NCBI GenBank assembly: GCA_964596405.1
Contig: CAZQSS010000001.1
Coordinates: forward strand, 1-64,000
Direction of reading: 5' to 3'
DNA from: CAZQSS01 sp964596405
Lineage (GTDB): Bacteria > Patescibacteriota > Patescibacteriia > Magasanikbacterales > UBA10003
DNA length: 64,000 bases
Under the pieces are notes generated by a model, which worked only from the letters and a program-made list of their open reading frames with translations, was not told the origin of the DNA and did not search any database. Of this stretch, positions 52,099-61,075 are shown in pieces (within the stretch, counting starts at the first letter, position 1; every line of letters starts with the position of its first letter). The position numbers and the translations under genes were made by a program.

Positions 52099-52127
52099 AT
52101 TATAAAACTTCTGACCGTCTCTGACAA
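52099..52127 (-). promoter_or_regulatory. Promoter of GHKL-swivel operon
   Basis: On the minus strand TTGTCA and TATAAT with a 17-bp spacer. TATAAT ends 9 nt before ATG (AAACGAGGT between), so the leader is only a few nt. Confidence 0.75.
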
Positions 52128-52640
52128 CTAAAAATAAGACTGTAATTGCTTGAGGGCAATCGGCAAAAGCGGCCAGAGGATTGAAGAAAGGTTGATAAGA
52201 TACGCGGCGACTTTGGAACCGGCCAAGGCGTTGGTTATAACTTCGTGAATCGGAAATTTGGAGATGAAGAAAAGCGTAATGCCGACCATTAAAACGCCTT
52301 CAATCAAGCCCAAAATGCCACCCAAAAGACGATTAATAGATGATAAAAACGGAATAATAGTCAAAATGTGGAAAATCTTCTCGGCAATCCAGAAGGCAAA
52401 ACCTACCAGACGATTAACCAATAAAAACAATAAAATAAATACTATTACTTTAACCAAATTTTCATGTCCGCCGACCAAAAGTGTTATCCATTGGGCAATC
52501 GGACCGTAAAAATGACTGGCGACAAAAGCGCCGATAACCGAACCCACGAGCGACCCTAAGGTATGGATAAAACCAAACCATAACCCAAACAGCACAAAGC
52601 CGCCCAGAATGACAAATAAAGTAAAATCGGCGTAACTCAT
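52128..52640 (-). CDS. CvpA-family membrane protein
   Basis: A 170-aa protein with four or five helices. FGLWFGFIHTLGSLVGSVIGAFVA at the N-terminus and INRLLGGILGLIEGVL are typical of CvpA/colicin-V-production proteins, whose molecular function is unclear but which support envelope stress tolerance. It lies upstream of the GHKL operon, which has its own promoter. Confidence 0.85.
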   Translation of the reverse strand: MSYADFTLFVILGGFVLFGLWFGFIHTLGSLVGSVIGAFVASHFYGPIAQWITLLVGGHENLVKVIVFILLFLLVNRLVGFAFWIAEKIFHILTIIPFLSSINRLLGGILGLIEGVLMVGITLFFISKFPIHEVITNALAGSKVAAYLINLSSILWPLLPIALKQLQSYF

Positions 52641-52659
52641 ATATAATATAAATTTTACT

Positions 52660-52689
52660 CATCCTTACATTCTTAAGTTTGTAAGGATG
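52660..52689. repeat. CATCCTTACA hairpin, third copy of the HTH-associated palindrome
   Basis: CATCCTTACA-TTCTTAAGTT-TGTAAGGATG. Stem bases vary with those of 57517-57546 and 57876-57905, while the loop is nearly constant. It lies between metG and cvpA. Confidence 0.75.
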
Positions 52690-52696
52690 TTATTTT

Positions 52697-54220
<1,524 letters not shown>

Positions 54221-54252
54221 AAGATTAGTGTGATTAGCGGCGCCTCGGCGCA

Positions 54253-54927
54253 TTAACGCGATCCCTGTGCCACTATAACGAATTCGCCTTTTTCCGGCAC
54301 GTTCATTTTTAAAATTTCTTCGATGGTGCCGCGATAAATAGTTTCAAACTGTTTGGTTAATTCGCGGCCGATAACCAATTTTCTGGTCGGTTCCAACACA
54401 GTTTGTAGTTCATTGAGGCATTTTTTAATACGATGCGGTGATTCATAAAAAACCGCTGTCTCCCCTCTCGCCGCCAATTCTTTGAAAAATTTTTGCCGTT
54501 TATTTTTATGCGGCGGAAAGCCGGCGAAATAAAATTTGTCGGTTGGAAATCCGGAAATGCTTAACGCCGCCACCACGGCCGATGGCCCCGGTATGGGATT
54601 GATGGCAAAAGGCAGAGCATCTACCACCAATTTTTCCACCAGCAAATTTCCCGGATCGGAAATGCCCGGCGTGCCGGCATCGGTGACCAAAGCGATGTTT
54701 TTCCCAATGGTTAGCTGTTTGATTATTTCTTTGATTTTCGCCGGCGAGCTGTGCTGATGAAAACTCACGGTGGGTTTGTAAATATTATAGTGCTCCATAA
54801 GCCGCCGGGTAACTCGCGTGTCCTCGCACAAAATCAAATCTACCATTTTGAGGATTTCAACGGCGTGAAAAGTGATATCTTTAAGGTTGCCAATCGGTGT
54901 GGCAACGATGTAAAGCTTGCCTAACAT
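54253..54927 (-). CDS. rsmI: 16S rRNA 2'-O-ribose C1402 methyltransferase
   Basis: A 224-aa tetrapyrrole-methylase-fold enzyme. GKLYIVATPIGNLKDIT at the start, CEDTRVTRRL, and VTDAGTPGISDPG and PGPSAVVAALSISGF are diagnostic for RsmI. It lacks a C-terminal extra domain. Confidence 0.95.
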   Translation of the reverse strand: MLGKLYIVATPIGNLKDITFHAVEILKMVDLILCEDTRVTRRLMEHYNIYKPTVSFHQHSSPAKIKEIIKQLTIGKNIALVTDAGTPGISDPGNLLVEKLVVDALPFAINPIPGPSAVVAALSISGFPTDKFYFAGFPPHKNKRQKFFKELAARGETAVFYESPHRIKKCLNELQTVLEPTRKLVIGRELTKQFETIYRGTIEEILKMNVPEKGEFVIVAQGSR

Positions 54928-54966
54928 ATCTTTAATTTTAGCATAACAAGCTTAAAAAAGCAAAAC

Positions 54967-54993
54967 AAAAGGCCCCGATGTTCAATCGAGGCC
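54967..54993 (-). terminator. Terminator after PNP gene
   Basis: On the minus strand GGCCTCGAT-TGAAC-ATCGGGGCC is followed by TTTTGTTTTG. Confidence 0.85.
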
Positions 54994-55012
54994 TAAATAT
55001 TGTTAAAAGAAC

Positions 55013-55834
55013 TCACGAAATCCGCAAAACGAGACGGCCTAAGTAACCACCTAAAAGTGCGCTGGCGGCTTTGGCTCGCGCCAAATTTTCTTCATGAGAA
55101 TGCGTTTCAACGGCGCTGTTGGTTATAAAACAAAGAGCCAAAACGCGTGTCCCCATGTAAAGTGCTGCTACGCAAGCCTCGGGCAAAATACTCATGCCCA
55201 CCACGCCGGCGCCGGATTTGGCCAAGAGTGACTTATCGTAACGGCGGCCTTCAAAAAACGGCCCGCGGACCATCACATGACCGACTTCGGTCGCCATAAG
55301 TTCGCCGCGTTCTTGAAGCGCGATTTTCCGAAGCGCCGGATCAAGGGTGTCTTCGGGCGAGCCAAACTCACCGCCCCAAAGTGGCATCTCGGGCGCGTAA
55401 ACCGTGACAAAACCGTTGACAACACCGATGCTGCCAACCGGCAAATCACTGGAAAGGCTACCGACCGCGCTTGTCACAATCAGTGTTTTGACACCGAGTT
55501 GCAGGAGCATTTCAATCTGCAACCGCACCATCCGAGCTAAAGACGTGTCGCTTGGCGCTTCATTCATATGCACGCGACCGCGCAAGAAAATAACCGGCTT
55601 GCCTTCCAAGTAGCCAAAAACCACCTGCCGGGCGTGACCCTCTAATGATTTGAGACTCTCAAAGCCCGGAATCTGGCTGAAAGCGATTTCTCGGCTTTCT
55701 TTGACCGCCAAAACATTGCCCCAACCCGTGCCCAACACCAAACCGATGGGCGCGATGTTCTTGGGAATCTTGAGTTTTTGACGAATGACTTGGGCCGCTT
55801 TTTTCGCCGCCGCTTCCCGCTCAACGTTACGCAT
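55013..55834 (-). CDS. Purine-nucleoside phosphorylase
   Basis: A 273-aa trimeric-class PNP. GLVLGTGWGNVL (phosphate loop), GRVHMNEA, GVVGMSILPEACVA and ITNSAVETHSHEE correspond to the active-site segments. It splits inosine or guanosine to base and ribose-1-phosphate. A strong AAAGGAGG precedes ATG, and a TTGACA box lies about 85 nt upstream. The DNA is GC-richer than flanking core genes. Confidence 0.92.
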   Translation of the reverse strand: MRNVEREAAAKKAAQVIRQKLKIPKNIAPIGLVLGTGWGNVLAVKESREIAFSQIPGFESLKSLEGHARQVVFGYLEGKPVIFLRGRVHMNEAPSDTSLARMVRLQIEMLLQLGVKTLIVTSAVGSLSSDLPVGSIGVVNGFVTVYAPEMPLWGGEFGSPEDTLDPALRKIALQERGELMATEVGHVMVRGPFFEGRRYDKSLLAKSGAGVVGMSILPEACVAALYMGTRVLALCFITNSAVETHSHEENLARAKAASALLGGYLGRLVLRIS

Positions 55835-55935
55835 ACTCGCCTCCTTTTAAGGGATTAAAAAGATCATTAACTATTTTAACCCTAACGAATTAAAAAAAAT
55901 TTGTCAATGAGAAAAACCTTCCAAAATATCCAAAT

Positions 55936-55973
55936 AAACTATTCTCTTATTCGTGCGAATAAGAGAATAGTTT
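55936..55973. repeat. Perfect palindrome downstream of arsR
   Basis: Two 18-bp arms, AAACTATTCTCTTATTCG and its complement, around TG. It overlaps the arsR stop codon. Confidence 0.85.
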
Positions 55974-56232
55974 AGAGGTGAGAAAAAAGACTCTTAACAA
56001 CAGGTTTTTGATCTTTTGATAAAGAATAAAAAACAGTGAGGCCTTTTTGTTCTCTATCCACAATATCGGCTGCCGAGAGCAGCCCAAGATGTCTGGATGT
56101 GCTTTTAAACGACAGCTTAATCTCTCTCGCAATTTCCCCCACTGAGGAGGCGCCGTTGTCCTTTAAAAATTTCGCAATCGCCAAACGCCGGTGGTTAGCC
56201 ATAGCCTTTAATGTTTTTTCCATTTGTTTCAT
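55972..56232 (-). CDS. ArsR-family winged-helix regulator
   Basis: An 86-aa protein. KAMANHRRLAIAKFLKDNGASSVGEIAREIKLSFKSTSRHLGLLSAADIV is the ArsR-type wHTH with the recognition helix around SFKSTSRHLGLL. There are no Cys metal ligands. TATAAT lies only 5 nt before ATG, so the mRNA is probably leaderless. The gene is bracketed by two copies of one palindrome, a likely self-binding site. Confidence 0.85.
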   Translation of the reverse strand: MKQMEKTLKAMANHRRLAIAKFLKDNGASSVGEIAREIKLSFKSTSRHLGLLSAADIVDREQKGLTVFYSLSKDQKPVVKSLFSHL

Positions 56233-56278
56233 ATAAAATTATACTAAGATTTTATTTTGATTTATTATTTCGTTTTCT

Positions 56279-56308
56279 TATTCTCTTATTCGTGCGACTA
56301 AGAGAATA
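56279..56308. promoter_or_regulatory. Palindromic operator candidate upstream of arsR
   Basis: TATTCTCTTATTCG and CGACTAAGAGAATA around TG, 13 of 14 paired. Nearly the same sequence as 55936-55973. About 45 nt upstream of the arsR start. Confidence 0.65.
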
Positions 56309-56320
56309 GATAGCGGAGAA

Positions 56321-56355
56321 AAACCGGAGAAAATAAAAAAGCTGATCTCCGGTTT
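56321..56355 (-). terminator. Terminator after ferredoxin gene
   Basis: On the minus strand AACCGGAGA and TCTCCGGTT close a 17-nt loop and are followed by T residues. Confidence 0.75.
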
Positions 56356-56364
56356 GGGGTTACA

Positions 56365-56550
56365 TTAGTCTTCAATGATGATAGCTTGTGTCGGACAGGC
56401 GGCGGCGGCTTCTTTTACCGATTCCGGCGTGTCGCTGGACGGTTCAATGGGGTCAACTTTGTTTTGATCGTTCCATTTATAAGAATCGGGCGCCAAAGCC
56501 ACGCAAGTGCCACAGCCAATACAGGTTTCTTGATTAATACAAATTTTCAT
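56365..56550 (-). CDS. Single-cluster [4Fe-4S] ferredoxin
   Basis: A 61-aa protein. CIGCGTC near residue 10 and ACPTQAI near residue 53 supply four Cys for one [4Fe-4S] cluster, as in the Thermotoga/Bacillus-type ferredoxins. An electron carrier; partner unknown. It lies 2 bp after the metallo-beta-lactamase-fold gene. Confidence 0.9.
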   Translation of the reverse strand: MKICINQETCIGCGTCVALAPDSYKWNDQNKVDPIEPSSDTPESVKEAAAACPTQAIIIED

Positions 56551-56552
56551 AT

Positions 56553-57116
56553 TTATTTTTTGACTTTATACATTTTACCATGACCGGGAATGATGTAATC
56601 GGCGAGTTTTAGGATTTTTTTGCGGTTTTCCGCCAGCTTCTTTTTGTCGCTGGCATACGGGTCATCTACCGGCAAGCCTTCTTTCCAAAAAAGGTCGCCG
56701 ACAATCGCCACAATCCCCTTTTCAGTTTTTACCAAAAGGCTCAAAGCATCATAATTGTGGCCGGGAGTTTTGATAATCTTGATGTCTTTTGTAAATTGTT
56801 CCTGCCAATCCTCAACCGTGTTTTTATTCCACAAGCCAAAAAATTCCAATGTTTTTGCTTTTGGGAACATCCCGATATTTCTATAATGATCGATGTGAGA
56901 GTGCGTAATAAAAACGATATTTACGTCATCAATTTCCAATCCTTCTTTTTTTAGCTTATCAACCAGCATTTCCTGGCTTTCCAGTACACCCGGATCCACA
57001 ATCATAACAATCCCCTTGTCTTTCACCAAAGTAATCGTCGGGGAGGTTTTTTCGTCACCAGCTTCTTTTGAATCAGCTGAAGTGTATCCTTCAATTAAAA
57101 TTTTTACTTCGGCCAT
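56553..57116 (-). CDS. Metallo-beta-lactamase-fold hydrolase
   Basis: A 187-aa protein. Metal ligands HSHIDH, TPGHNYD, GDLFWKE and GHGK are present, so two metals are probably bound. It resembles glyoxalase II-like and MBLAC1-like members. The substrate is unknown. With the ferredoxin downstream it may form a small redox or detoxification unit. Confidence 0.88.
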   Translation of the reverse strand: MAEVKILIEGYTSADSKEAGDEKTSPTITLVKDKGIVMIVDPGVLESQEMLVDKLKKEGLEIDDVNIVFITHSHIDHYRNIGMFPKAKTLEFFGLWNKNTVEDWQEQFTKDIKIIKTPGHNYDALSLLVKTEKGIVAIVGDLFWKEGLPVDDPYASDKKKLAENRKKILKLADYIIPGHGKMYKVKK

Positions 57117-57120
57117 AAAA

Positions 57121-57519
57121 TTATGAATTTAGATGACTCGCGTTATTTTTTTTAAACCAACTGATTAAAAATAAGATACCCACAAGAAATGCCGGAACGT
57201 CAATTATTAAAAAAAATATTTCCTTTCCTCCTTTAATAGATAATATCATATGCGCGAGGCCGGCGAGAATAAAAACCACTCCGCCAACTATTTCATACTT
57301 CCAAGATATCCAGACTATTATTGCCAACAGCAATGCGGGAATATTATGCATAAACAAACCCAAAACAGTTGGCCAAAAACCCAGATTGGCGTCAAAAACA
57401 TCCAATGAAAATACCATTAAAAATAAAATAAGCGCTATTGACAAAACTCTCGGCGTCCAATATATAAACTTGCTGACATTTTTCTCCATATTAAGAAATT
57501 CTGTTTTTAATTTCTTCAT
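57121..57519 (-). CDS. Small four-helix membrane protein
   Basis: A 132-aa protein: MKKLKTEFLNMEKNVSKFIYWTPR, then four hydrophobic helices (LSIALILFLMVFSLDV, LGLFMHNIPALLLAIIVWISW, VVFILAGLAHMIL, FLVGILFLISWF). Typical of the DUF7670-like small membrane proteins, but the family is not firmly recognised. The ATG at 57519 is the terminal ATG of the palindrome 57517-57546. Confidence 0.7.
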   Translation of the reverse strand: MKKLKTEFLNMEKNVSKFIYWTPRVLSIALILFLMVFSLDVFDANLGFWPTVLGLFMHNIPALLLAIIVWISWKYEIVGGVVFILAGLAHMILSIKGGKEIFFLIIDVPAFLVGILFLISWFKKNNASHLNS

Positions 57520-57546
57520 TCTCACATTCTCAAGTTTGTAAGGATG
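57517..57546. repeat. CATTCTCACA palindrome, copy downstream of HTH gene
   Basis: CATTCTCACA-TTCTCAAGTT-TGTAAGGATG, one mismatch and one G-T pair in the stem. On the minus strand its end provides the ATG of the 132-aa membrane gene. Confidence 0.8.
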
Positions 57547-57549
57547 TTG

Positions 57550-57834
57550 TTAAATGTTTTGAAACGATTTGAGAAAACGAACAAAAGTTTTGCCATAAGG
57601 CGACAGGGTGTGCTCTACAAATTTGCCGCGATATTTTTTATTGACAAGTCCAGCCTGAAAAAGCCGACGGGTGTGTTCCCCCAGAGTTTTTACATTAGCG
57701 CCAAGCGCTTTGACAATATTGTCAAGTGTAATCCCTTCGCTTGAGGCAATGAGAAATAGTATCTCAATACGATAGTGATTAGCCATACCCTTGAGATGCC
57801 GTTCCATTTGCTTGGCTGTTTTTATTCTACCCAT
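57550..57834 (-). CDS. ArsR-like winged-helix regulator
   Basis: A 94-aa protein. MERHLKGMANHYRIEILFLIASSEGITLDNIVKALGANVKTLGEHTRRLFQAGLV is a wHTH of the ArsR/MarR-like fold. No Cys. The promoter -35 lies inside a copy of the palindrome that also follows the gene, a good case for autorepression. Confidence 0.8.
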   Translation of the reverse strand: MGRIKTAKQMERHLKGMANHYRIEILFLIASSEGITLDNIVKALGANVKTLGEHTRRLFQAGLVNKKYRGKFVEHTLSPYGKTFVRFLKSFQNI

Positions 57835-57863
57835 ATTTTTACAAATTACTTTATCCTCGTCAT

Positions 57864-57892
57864 ATTATACATCATCATTCTCACATTCTCAA
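57864..57892 (-). promoter_or_regulatory. Promoter of second HTH gene
   Basis: On the minus strand TTGAGA (57887-57892) and TATAAT (57864-57869) with a 17-bp spacer. The -35 is in the palindrome loop and arm. Confidence 0.7.
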
Positions 57893-57905
57893 GTTTGTGA
57901 GAATG
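57876..57905. promoter_or_regulatory. Palindromic operator candidate of second HTH gene
   Basis: CATTCTCACA-TTCTCAAGTT-TGTGAGAATG, a perfect 10-bp stem overlapping the -35. Confidence 0.7.
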
Positions 57906-57980
57906 AGATTTTGTGAGTGTGGATGTAAAAGGATTTTGTTTTAGTGGGGATTTTACAAAGGTGGTGTCTGCAAAGCACGC

Positions 57981-58000
57981 CATTGTATACCATTGTATAC
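57981..58000. repeat. Tandem decamer
   Basis: CATTGTATAC twice in a row, each containing GTATAC. It could be an operator. Confidence 0.4.
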
Positions 58001-58013
58001 CAGACATGCGCCG

Positions 58014-58415
58014 TTAAGTGCCGTTACATGCTATTTTCTCCGATTCTTTTAGAATTGTTTCGGCCAATGATCTTTGCTTGTCAAATGTGGGATGAAAATG
58101 AATCTCCATCTGGTACTTTGGCCATTGGTCATGTTGAACACGGAAAAAATAGACGATTTCTGCTTCAAGAGCTTCAACATCCACATCATCGTTAAAAATC
58201 CAAACAATCAATAAATGATCACCATTTTCTTTCAGCCATTTATAACCATGATAGCCTGTTTTGTGAGCTGGTTTTACGCCCTGATGAATACGAGAACCCA
58301 TTGGTTGTTTTGTGATGCCTATATAGTTGATGAGTCCATTTTTTCCGACCAAATATATTTTATTTCCTCTCTTTGTGACTGGTGCCACAAAATGCTTGGT
58401 TCCGTCATTGGCCAA
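58014..58415 (-). CDS. GIY-YIG-like nuclease domain protein
   Basis: About 133 aa. NKIYLVGKNGLINYIGITKQPMGSRIHQG resembles the GIY-YIG core, with Arg and a later Glu (EALEAEIVYFF) in the expected places. The frame lacks ATG; TTG at 58415 or a rarer codon upstream is used. Its open frame extends to just after the preceding membrane gene. It might be a homing, repair or defence nuclease. Confidence 0.65.
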   Translation of the reverse strand: MANDGTKHFVAPVTKRGNKIYLVGKNGLINYIGITKQPMGSRIHQGVKPAHKTGYHGYKWLKENGDHLLIVWIFNDDVDVEALEAEIVYFFRVQHDQWPKYQMEIHFHPTFDKQRSLAETILKESEKIACNGT

Positions 58416-58462
58416 AACAGAAACAATTTCATTATCTTTTACTGTAATTTTATAAATGTAGT

Positions 58463-58912
58463 TTATATTTTTAAAAAGTTATCGATTACGATTAAAGTGT
58501 TAAGGAGGCTGACAAAAGGAACAAATCGATCAACCATTCCTATGAAAGTAACAAACAGCAACATCAAAACAAGTTCCCCCGCTATAGGTAGAAGCGCCCA
58601 TAATTTCTTAGTGCCCTTATTGTTTAATGCTTTTATGAATACATAAAATAGATAGCTCACGGCAGCTAAATCTATTATATATAACCACCACATAATAAAG
58701 AGGGAGGTGCCGTTTGTTCCATATAAGATGGGTCCTGAGTACAATTTATTTAAAATTAATAAAATAGTATTTTTTATAAAAGCCCATCCGATGGGTATGT
58801 AAAAACTTATTAAAATATAAAGACAAGCTAAAATTCTTAGAGGTGCTAAAAAATCTTTAACAAACAACTCTTGTTTAAAAAATCGTTTAATTGCTTCTAT
58901 ATATTCTTGCAT
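58463..58912 (-). CDS. 149-aa membrane protein, unknown
   Basis: Four hydrophobic helices at about residues 25-50, 72-92, 103-122 and 127-147. No family recognised. The start is 1 nt after the stop of the short open frame at 58914-59066. Confidence 0.65.
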   Translation of the reverse strand: MQEYIEAIKRFFKQELFVKDFLAPLRILACLYILISFYIPIGWAFIKNTILLILNKLYSGPILYGTNGTSLFIMWWLYIIDLAAVSYLFYVFIKALNNKGTKKLWALLPIAGELVLMLLFVTFIGMVDRFVPFVSLLNTLIVIDNFLKI

Positions 58913-58913
58913 A

Positions 58914-59066
58914 TTATTTGAATTTTATAAATTTAAAAAATACTTTTCCGAGGTCTGTCAAACCTTTAGTTTTTGCCTCTACCCCAGAACCAAACTTATT
59001 AGCGCCAAGGACGTACAGTAGTCCCTTATAACCTAGTGAAAACCCACGTATTAACTGTTTATTTTC
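58914..59066 (-). pseudogene. 50-codon open frame without ATG, possible frameshifted tail
   Basis: Reads ENKQLIRGFSLGYKGLLYVL and ends KVFFKFIKFK, protein-like in composition, with no ATG, GTG or TTG near its start. It overlaps the end of the 59051-59728 gene in the -1 frame, so a single-base indel or a programmed shift would extend that protein by about 50 residues. Confidence 0.45.
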
Positions 59067-59728
59067 TTAAAAATCCGGATCGATTCACAAAAAGTTACTA
59101 CAATAACCATCCAACTGGCAATAAAAACAATGAGATTAAAAATGCTTTCCGGCCAAATATTTCTATATGTTATGTAGGATTTATCCGTGTGTACATAAGA
59201 ACTTTGCTTAATTTCAGCTACGCCACCAATTTGATCCGACGAAAGCACCTTGAACATAGGATTGAATGAACTGGGTGAGGGCTTTCGATATACGACTGTC
59301 AGGCTCCCAACCACATCCGTTATTTTAATCGCATTACATGTTCTATTATTTACAGAAGCGTATATTTTATTACTAGAATTATCCTTGTAATTAATTTGTA
59401 TTTCCATTGCGCCCGCTTCACTATCTTTATTATAGGGCAATTGAATTTTCGTGTCATTGATTGAAACCTCATTATTATTGTAAACACAAAAATAGTACCA
59501 TCTTAGCTTCAATGGAATTCCAAATAGACTATTGAGTTCATCCAAAGGTGTTTCTGTATTATCAATATTGATGGCATCGATTTTTTCATTATCTTCGGGC
59601 AGTACGATTCTCGCTGACTCGACTAACTGGGGTTTTATCAAAACCCAAGCCATAATAATTGGGACGACCAAAAATAAAATAACCCACAAGACAATTTCTT
59701 TTTTGTTATCTCTTATGGTTTTAAACAA
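59051..59728 (-). CDS. 225-aa membrane-anchored protein, unknown
   Basis: Two membrane helices, near residues 12-32 and 195-215, flank a large extracytoplasmic domain of about 160 residues. That domain is beta-rich, with many Asn, Ser and Tyr and three Cys (including NNRTCNAI). Family unknown. The C-terminus may be longer if the -1 frame at 58914-59066 is joined. Confidence 0.65.
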   Translation of the reverse strand: MFKTIRDNKKEIVLWVILFLVVPIIMAWVLIKPQLVESARIVLPEDNEKIDAINIDNTETPLDELNSLFGIPLKLRWYYFCVYNNNEVSINDTKIQLPYNKDSEAGAMEIQINYKDNSSNKIYASVNNRTCNAIKITDVVGSLTVVYRKPSPSSFNPMFKVLSSDQIGGVAEIKQSSYVHTDKSYITYRNIWPESIFNLIVFIASWMVIVVTFCESIRIFKKINS

Positions 59729-59743
59729 TCTGGTTATATAAAC

Positions 59744-59812
59744 TCTAGGTGCCGTAGTATTTTTCGTGATAGAAGCGCAGTGGCTGTTCTGTCTCCGGAA
59801 TGGCTTCTTAAT
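59744..59812 (-). pseudogene. Remnant of iscU 3' end
   Basis: Translates on the minus strand to EAIPETEQPLRFYHEKYYGT and stop, against EAIPEIEQLLRFYCEKYYGA at the end of intact iscU. The DNA aligns without gaps to 61073-61143, about three quarters identical. It touches the fic stop codon. Confidence 0.85.
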
Positions 59813-60943
59813 TTAAAATATAGACTGTGGGCTTTCCTTTTCGGTGGGGGCATAAGATTTGTATCGCGCGCTTCTTCCCAAACCGATTCGCTCAATCTTT
59901 TTAAGTTTGAGCAATACTTCAAGCGTTTGTTTTACTGTCGGTCTGGCTATTTTGGTATTTTCCGCGATATCGCCAGTACTCGTTTCTTTTGCCTTTTCAA
60001 TGTATTGCCAAACGGTTAACTGTTTTTCTGACAGAATTTTTTCTATATTTTCTTTGGATAATAATTCCACCGCCATTTGCGATTGTTTCAAGATGATATC
60101 TAAAAAGAAACCAAGCCAATCGGCGATGTTTTCATTTTCTGTCCCTATTGTTTTTTGACTGCGCCGTAGGGCAATATAATAATCCGGTTTGTTGTCTTCA
60201 ACTAATTTTTCATGAGAAACATAGGGAATATACAAATATCCCGCTTGGAGTAGCAATAAGTTGGTGAGCACTCGGGATAAACGGCCGTTGCCGTCGGTAA
60301 ACGGGTGTATCTTCAAAAATTCAACCAAAAAATTACCAATCAAGAGTAGGGGGTGGTATTTATTTTCCTCTAATTTTTTTTGCGTCCACTCAACCAGATC
60401 TCTCGTTTGGCCCGGAGTAAGATATGCCGGCACAGTGTCAAACAGAATAGCGACTGATTTTCCAGTATCGTCTAACACGTGAACTTTGTTTTCGCCTTTT
60501 TTATAATCGCCGCGATGTTTTTCGTCCTTATCTACATATTTAAGAAGTTCTTGGTGAAAATGTTTAATGGTACTTTCACTAAATTTTTGCCCTTTCCACG
60601 AGTTAAAAACATTGTCCAGGAGTTCATAGTATCCCCGCGCTTCTTGTTTGTCGCGGTTGGTAAATTTTTGGATGTTAATGCCGCGCATCAATTTTTCAAT
60701 GTCTTCGTCGGACAGGCGAGAGCCCTCAATGCGGGTGGACGCGCCGGTGGAGGTGATCAAAACAGAGCGTTTTAAACGCCCCAAAACCTGTGGGCTTAAG
60801 CGAGCGCCTGTTATCCATTGTCCTTTTAGTTCATCAATTTTGGCGGTTTTAGAGACAATAAAAGACGGAATCTGCTCAATTCGTCTGAAAAAATTATTCG
60901 AAATTTGATGATTTTCTGTTATTTTTTGGCTAATATCAGGCAT
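59813..60943 (-). CDS. Fic-domain protein (AMPylator)
   Basis: A 376-aa protein. The Fic motif HPFTDGNGRLSR (about residues 215-226) is complete, and the N-terminal inhibitory motif STRIEG (about residue 70) makes it a class II Fic. The C-terminal part (about 310-365) has a winged helix (DIAENTKIARPTVKQTLEVLLKLKKIERIG). It transfers AMP to a protein target and may act as toxin or regulator. It is flanked by the intact and decayed iscU 3' ends. Confidence 0.93.
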   Translation of the reverse strand: MPDISQKITENHQISNNFFRRIEQIPSFIVSKTAKIDELKGQWITGARLSPQVLGRLKRSVLITSTGASTRIEGSRLSDEDIEKLMRGINIQKFTNRDKQEARGYYELLDNVFNSWKGQKFSESTIKHFHQELLKYVDKDEKHRGDYKKGENKVHVLDDTGKSVAILFDTVPAYLTPGQTRDLVEWTQKKLEENKYHPLLLIGNFLVEFLKIHPFTDGNGRLSRVLTNLLLLQAGYLYIPYVSHEKLVEDNKPDYYIALRRSQKTIGTENENIADWLGFFLDIILKQSQMAVELLSKENIEKILSEKQLTVWQYIEKAKETSTGDIAENTKIARPTVKQTLEVLLKLKKIERIGLGRSARYKSYAPTEKESPQSIF

Positions 60944-61075
60944 ATATTTAAATTGGACATATTAACTATATCCAATTATATCCGATTAGGGAAAACTAGT
61001 CAATTCGATTAGAATGAGCGATTCGCGCAAGATTCGCGCAACAATCGCGCAAAGCTAAAACAGCCCCCTCAGTTT

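Noticed and set aside
52462..52662. 66-codon frame starting at the hairpin near cvpA
   Set aside because: It overlaps cvpA in another frame; CvpA has clear family features.
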